Shown here in pieces: positions 59,201-64,000 of a stretch of DNA of 64,000 bases (position 1 is its first letter; the number at the start of each line of letters is the position of its first letter). Source of the stretch: Owenia fusiformis (lineage: Eukaryota; Annelida; Polychaeta; Sabellida; Oweniidae); contig CAIIXF020000005.1 in the NCBI GenBank assembly GCA_903813345.2, positions 27,717,375 to 27,781,374 on the forward strand, written 5' to 3'. A program made the position numbers and the translations under genes. The notes under the pieces were generated by a model that worked only from the letters and a program-made list of their open reading frames with translations, did no database searches and was not told the DNA's origin.

Positions 59201-62200
59201 CATTACATAAAATGCAAACCTGTCAGAATCTACAATATATCAATTCTTTCAGAGTGACAGATTATGGATGCTCTGTAAATCGATTCATTGGTTCGTTGCA
59301 CTCGGTTACCGTGACAACGACTTCAGTGACATCGAACAAAATAGGTACATATTGTCTCCCGGATTTTTTTAAGTATATCTTTGCTAATCTTCTTAGTTGA
59401 GTACGCTGAGTCTGAAGTTATTCAGGTGAAATTTAGCTCTAAACTTATCTTGTATTCGCGAATGCAACTTTGGCTGTCGGCTACCGGATTAACCCACTAT
59501 TTTATGGACAACGCATATAAATATGAATAGAACCTGTCACTATTCCATTCATATTTAAATGAGTTGCTCATAAAATAGTAAGTTAATTCGGTAGCCGACA
59601 GCCGAAAGTTGCATTCGCAAATACAAGCTAAATTAAATGTCCATATTCAGACTCATCCCCCTGACATTTTCACAACCAATTAATATAAAGAAAATCGTCC
59701 TTTTGGATTTTTGCATGAATCTATAAAATACTCGGAATAAAATACAACTTCTCGTATTTAGAAACCCCTTTTAATGCTATTTCTCATTGTTTAATTTATA
59801 GACGGAGAGGATAAAAATGAGAACAGTAAGGCCAGTGAACAAATAGCACATCGTCAAACATCTGAAATCGAACCCAGGCCATTAGATCATGATATAACGA
59901 CGTAAGTCAATAAGATTACATTGATTTGAACTCCCAAAACAAGCTGAAATATAACATATAAATACTCATCCCATATTTTAAATCTGTAGTGTAGTTCGTT
60001 GAAAGGTAATGGATACTGAATTTTACAGAAGTATCTTTTCCATTAGCTGCTGTCACGCTTACCCATGGTGATATCTGGTGAGTATGCCTACTCTATACCA
60101 CAAGCATGATTTAGAAACGTATGTAATTGTTACCGTGCAAGCATATATGATTTAGAAACACATGTAGTTGTTACCGTGCAAGCACATATGATTTAGAAAG
60201 ATGTGTAGTTGTTACCATACAAGCACACATGATTTAGAAAGATGTGTAGTTGATACCGTACAAGCATATATGATTTATAAAGATGTGTAGTTGTTACCAT
60301 TCAAGCATATATGATATAAATGATCAAACATATTTAAAGTGCTTACTTTACATGTGGCCCTTGAATATATACTAAAGTTTAAGTTTGATCAATGAATTCA
60401 CTTTCTTCTTTTGTTGTATTTGTGTTTTGTGAATGATAGCTTCTAGAATATGAAGGTAAGGTAACCATCTTAAACTGAAAACATACTAAATCATGTTAAA
60501 ATAATACAAATACTAAAGTCCTTTCACTTATTCTAATCAAGGAAATGGTATATGTGGACACGGCAATATTTGTTGTAAAAGAATACGAAACAATTCAGAG
60601 CAATAGAAACGAAGAAATATTAGTCCTAATGATTTTCACATTGCGTTTAAGTAAATCAACTGAGAATCCATGTGAGGCTACAGAAGAACTGTTTGATATC
60701 ACTGGAATGTTCCACTGGTGTCAGCGGAGAACTATAGATGAGGCGAACCTGGTAAGCATATGTGCCTCACAACAATATTAAAACTAGAACTACCATAAGA
60801 TGTTCGTCTATGTTGGTATGTGTGTATATTTGGAAGTCGGAGACGTTTGGAATCAGTCAAATGACACTTGTCTTAGTAATGCAAAAGGTCAATTTTTGAA
60901 CATTTAAGTAGAAGATATTGACCCAAAACAAGGATGATAATTGCCACTGTAATACTATATAATTTGCATTGTACTGTACATTATGTCTGTAATATATCTT
61001 CAATTGTCAGGAATGATTGAGTTTGTTATGTTTGGCATTTCATTAGCTGGATTCACAAAACAAGCACAGTTTAAGCAACATGAATGGCCACATTGTGGTA
61101 TGCTTGTTGGCCAAGGCAGATTCTCCACAGATTGGACTGGCTAACTTTGTGAAACCTCTCCGGGCAAGCAACTGGAGACGACATGAGCTAAAAGACATTT
61201 TAATCATAGGCCGTTTAGAATACATCAAGCAAGAATGGGCGACATTACAAAATTTTCCAAACGTTTATTTTATAGAGGTAAGACAGTTTTCTGGCATCTT
61301 ATTGCCGATTTCGATAATTTAATTTTTGATTTTATACTCAGAAATTCCCAGTTACTGAGTCCAACAAAATGACATGTTTTCTATTTTACAGGGTGACCCC
61401 CTAGCCAGGACACTACTTCGAATGGGCAAGGTGAACCATTGTAGGATGTGTGTAGCACTGGCAGCTCCCACAAGAAATATTCACGATGATCCGCTCCTAC
61501 AAGATAAAGAAGTTTTGCTTTGTACTCTCAATATAAAAAAGATGTTGTTTTCAGCAACTAAAAAACTGTCAATCAAAGGTAAAATTTAGATCCAAGAATC
61601 TTATTAAAATCATCTTCGCAAGTAAAATCAAAGGAACAGCTAGTCAAAACTAGTCAGTCATACTGCAATAATTTTATGAATATATTATAATCTGAAATTG
61701 CAGATGCGGACTCAACATTTTTGGAGGAAATGCAATCATGGACAGTACAAGGGTCTCAGATTGTACCAATCCTCACCAAATTAGGTATGCCAACTGTATC
61801 GCAAATATCATATTTATAAAGTAAATGAAATTGAGTTATTTGAAATACATTACCAGAGTAATAAATAAATCTACACAGGCATCAGATTTATTGATATATC
61901 GATGGAAGAATTGAACATGAGTTTGCATAAATTGCTAAATGCACAACACGGATTTTTTCATATAATATTTTCCATTGGGGTTTCTTCCTTATTATTTACC
62001 CAAGATACAAGTTTAAATCCATTGCGTTGTCAGTGACGTTCCCTAAATGTGCTTTCCACGAACTTCAGAAAACGATTCAGCTGTTCAATTCCTTGAACAA
62101 GATGACGATGAAGATGAGAGTGAAGAATTCTACATGACAAAAGCTTTTGCTTGTGGACGAGTCTTCGCAGTATCAGTACTTGACTCACTAATGAGCGCAG

Positions 62201-63794
62201 TGAGAAAATAAATAAATACCTTAATCTAATAATGTAAAATATGTTTTACCAAAGCGAATTATTACATTTGAGAAGAACGTACATAGCTCCTATAAACGGT
62301 ATACCTAGATAGTAGAATTATTATAATGCCTGGTAAATTTTTGTCACTTGCAAAAGCGCTTGTTGAAACATTTGAAGCACCGATTCCAGATGAGTCCAAT
62401 TTATATATCTTTATTCTGGCTTTATGGCATATACTCCCTTGAAAAACACAGTTCTTGGACATAATAAAGTCAAGTATAAGAATACGACACTAACATTTTG
62501 GTATATGTTCATTGCCAGATCTATTTCAATAAAAATGTGTTGAACTTGATCGACTCCTTGATAACTGGAGGAAGCATCCCTGAACTTGATCTTGTATTGG
62601 CCGAGGGTGTCGGGATGCTACCAGGGTCAAGAAAAAACATAGAAGATAGACGCAATCGCTGTCGTATCACACAGGTTTCTTTTGATGATGAACCTTTACA
62701 ACAGTTCAATATAACAGAGGTGAATATACCTTGAATCAATATTCATTATAGTTATTCCAATTTGTTATCCTTTCAAATCGTATGATTTTGCTTGTTTAAA
62801 AGAGAGCTTCATCTTCACCTCATGTACTAACCCCCGACACATAGGGTAATTAATTAATTAATTATTTAATTCATGAGTGAAGATTTATACCGGCCGTATT
62901 CTAGACTTTCGTCTTTATTAGAAGCTGTAAATTATGCTAATACGTTATATATTTGTATCTTGCAATCACCACGCATAGTTAATTTTTTGCAGATGGGTTC
63001 CTCATATGGGTCACTTGTTCTATGGGCTCTAAAAAAACATGGCATACTTTGCCTAGGGTTGTATCGTCTTCTAAATAATAACAACAACATATCTTCATCA
63101 GAAGTAAAACACAAAAGATACGTCGTTACAAATCCCCCAATGGACTTCATGCTTTACAAATCAGACAGGGTAAGTCTAGAATCTGAACACCCTCCACATA
63201 AAATAATCATGAAGATTCCTTAATTATTGAGAGAGTTATTCCAAAATTAGTGGGTGGCATTTTTTTTGGGGGGGGGGGTCACTCTGCAGTTACAAAATGT
63301 GAAGTCATCAACATTGAAACAATTTGAAATAATTCATTAGGAATTTTTCCAAGAATATAAATCTGCTTCCCAAGTTATAAACCGACCCCTGGTGCTACTC
63401 ATTTGCCATATAAGGGTACGTTGACCGAGTGTTGATCGATATCGAGATCAAATTTGACCGTTTAAAGTTTTAAAGAAGTCGAATTTGTAAAATGTATATG
63501 TTGAGGTAAAATCTATCAAAACAATATAACAGTATAGAATCCTAATAGACTAGCTATATAACTCTCTCTCTCTCAAAGCTATAGAACTTTCAAAGTCAAA
63601 GGTCACTATCTAGGTCGTTAAGTTTCTTCTTCCAGATCAAAAGATCTGAAGATTGGAATCTGGAATAATAACCGAATTGAAAACCACATGTCATGTTATA
63701 TATTAGACTGAGCATTATTTAATTATGTGTATCAACCTTTTAGGTGTATTGTATCGAACCCTACTATAAGCAGCAGCATGAAACCAGGAAGTGA
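50254..63794 (+). CDS. KCNMA1: Slo1-type large-conductance calcium-activated potassium channel (BK-like)
   Basis: Twenty-five coding exons in one frame, about 1090 residues, full family length. Exons: 50254-50643, 52297-52358, 52543-52657, 52792-52903, 53081-53232, 53644-53790, 54274-54362, 54561-54596, 55059-55169, 56153-56258, 56609-56761, 57048-57197, 57358-57387, 58643-58758, 58997-59149, 59253-59344, 59802-59901, 60652-60751, 61047-61277, 61392-61578, 61704-61784, 62069-62199, 62519-62719, 62993-63169, 63744-63794. S0 is near residues 27-50. Filter STVGYGD is at 300-306. RCK1 begins RHVVVCGH and has [16 protein letters not shown]2 begins NGHIVVCLL. The calcium bowl is [17 protein letters not shown] (about 911-927), followed by [20 protein letters not shown]4 reads [11 protein letters not shown], lacking the third Arg. 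The turret is shorter than in human Slo1. The start is the first ATG after an in-frame stop. The tail is short ([16 protein letters not shown]). Confidence 0.92.
51094..51861. mobile_element. Mariner-type snapback element in Slo intron 1
   Basis: The left end ACAGGTTAGGCCAGAAAA follows TAT, and the right end TTTTTTGGCCCACCCTG is its imperfect complement. Internal inverted words include GTCATGCCTCATATTATT and TTATTTGAGGCATGAC. No transposase is present. Confidence 0.5.
52346..52440 (+). repeat. Short 20-bp tandem repeat in Slo intron 2
   Basis: Three copies of TTTTGTTCCTTTTAAGTTAC lie at about 52377-52432, directly after the exon ending at 52358. An ORF across this repeat is non-coding. Confidence 0.6.
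55251..55969. mobile_element. ~720-bp snapback element in a Slo intron
   Basis: AAGGAGCACGTAGGTTATCG at 55251 pairs with CGATAACCCACGTGCTCCTT ending near 55969. Inner arms include CAAACAATTTCA/TGAAATTGTTTG, CAACATACTTTTTCAAA/TTTGAAAAAGTGTGTTG and ATTTTCACCAAAAATGCAA/TTGCATTTTTGGTGAAAAT. It is flanked by TATATAAA-like sequence on both sides. No ORF of interest. Confidence 0.7.
57388..58642. other. Slo intron without recognised features
   Basis: A 1.25-kb intron between the 30-nt microexon and the next RCK1 exon. I see no repeat family or additional exon that fits the frame. Confidence 0.4.
59451..59625. repeat. 175-bp snapback hairpin in a Slo intron
   Basis: TGTATTCGCGAATGCAACTT near 59451 pairs with AAGTTGCATTCGCAAATACA ending at 59625. 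The arms go on with GGCTGTCGGCTACCG/CGGTAGCCGACAGC and ACTATTTTATG/CATAAAATAGT around a short loop. Confidence 0.75.
60101..60316 (+). repeat. ~41-bp tandem repeat, about five copies
   Basis: The unit is TTTAGAAAGATGTGTAGTTG + TTACCGTACAAGCATATATGA with point differences between copies. It is a minisatellite in the Slo intron between exons 17 and 18. Confidence 0.75.
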
Positions 63795-63976
63795 AAAAAA
63801 CAAAATATGCAGTATTTACCAATTGCCCAATTATTCATCCCTGAATCTGTGACTTTAGAAGTATAAGACTTGTATATTATATACCGTAACTGTACAAACC
63901 TTACCAAATGTATATACTTTACCAAAATTGATAATTTAAATGTATATATTGAACAAAGTTATTGGCTTCTATACTT

Positions 63977-63982
63977 AATAAA
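63977..63982 (+). terminator. Poly(A) signal of the Slo channel gene
   Basis: AATAAA lies 183 bases after the TGA stop, close to the window end. Confidence 0.5.
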
Positions 63983-64000
63983 GATAAAGATTTTACTTGA

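Overview
This is a window of animal nuclear genomic DNA, AT-rich, with short exons, GT-AG introns and a heavy load of transposons. The gene content fits a marine invertebrate such as an ambulacrarian, amphioxus or lophotrochozoan: a MEIG1-type sperm protein, a Slo1-type potassium channel, an FN3K-type kinase, a class A GPCR and a LINE carrying a 2A-like motif. The phylum cannot be fixed from the sequence alone. All spliced models below were built by hand, by requiring reading-frame continuity, GT/AG borders and remembered family motifs. No database search was run.

Layout. (1) 755-33327, plus strand: the 3' part of a large gene (its 5' end lies outside the window) that fuses a DUF2064/TIGR04282-type domain to a TIGR04283-type family-2 glycosyltransferase. 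The closest named bacterial families are annotated as arsenosugar-biosynthesis glycosyltransferases. Its 20-kb intron hosts a complete gene on the opposite strand (1407-11027), a secreted protein of 463 residues with two tandem DsbA-like thioredoxin folds that lack CXXC. The same intron holds CCATGG foldback/satellite DNA, an inverted mariner remnant, two large TIR-bounded tandem-repeat elements and several MITEs. The next intron holds a sense-oriented LINE (about 22.0-27.3 kb) with an intact ORF1 and an ORF2 whose reverse-transcriptase core is deleted. (2) 35984-36635, minus: MEIG1. It probably shares an upstream region with (3) 38347-41669, plus: a fructosamine-3-kinase-like gene with an altered catalytic loop. 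(4) 45629-46759, plus: a single-exon rhodopsin-class GPCR. (5) 47960-48031, minus: a degraded tRNA-Lys-like sequence, probably a SINE head. (6) 50254-63794, plus: a full-length Slo1-type (BK) channel of 1090 residues in 25 coding exons, with pore and calcium bowl conserved but a weakened S4 sensor.

The genes do not form an operon or an obvious single pathway. The most notable biology is the fused arsenosugar-type transferase with a nested antisense gene, the BK-like channel lacking a key S4 arginine, the FN3K-like protein with a rewritten catalytic loop, and a LINE whose 5' region mixes a DNA-transposon end with a tandem duplication that copies its own start codon.
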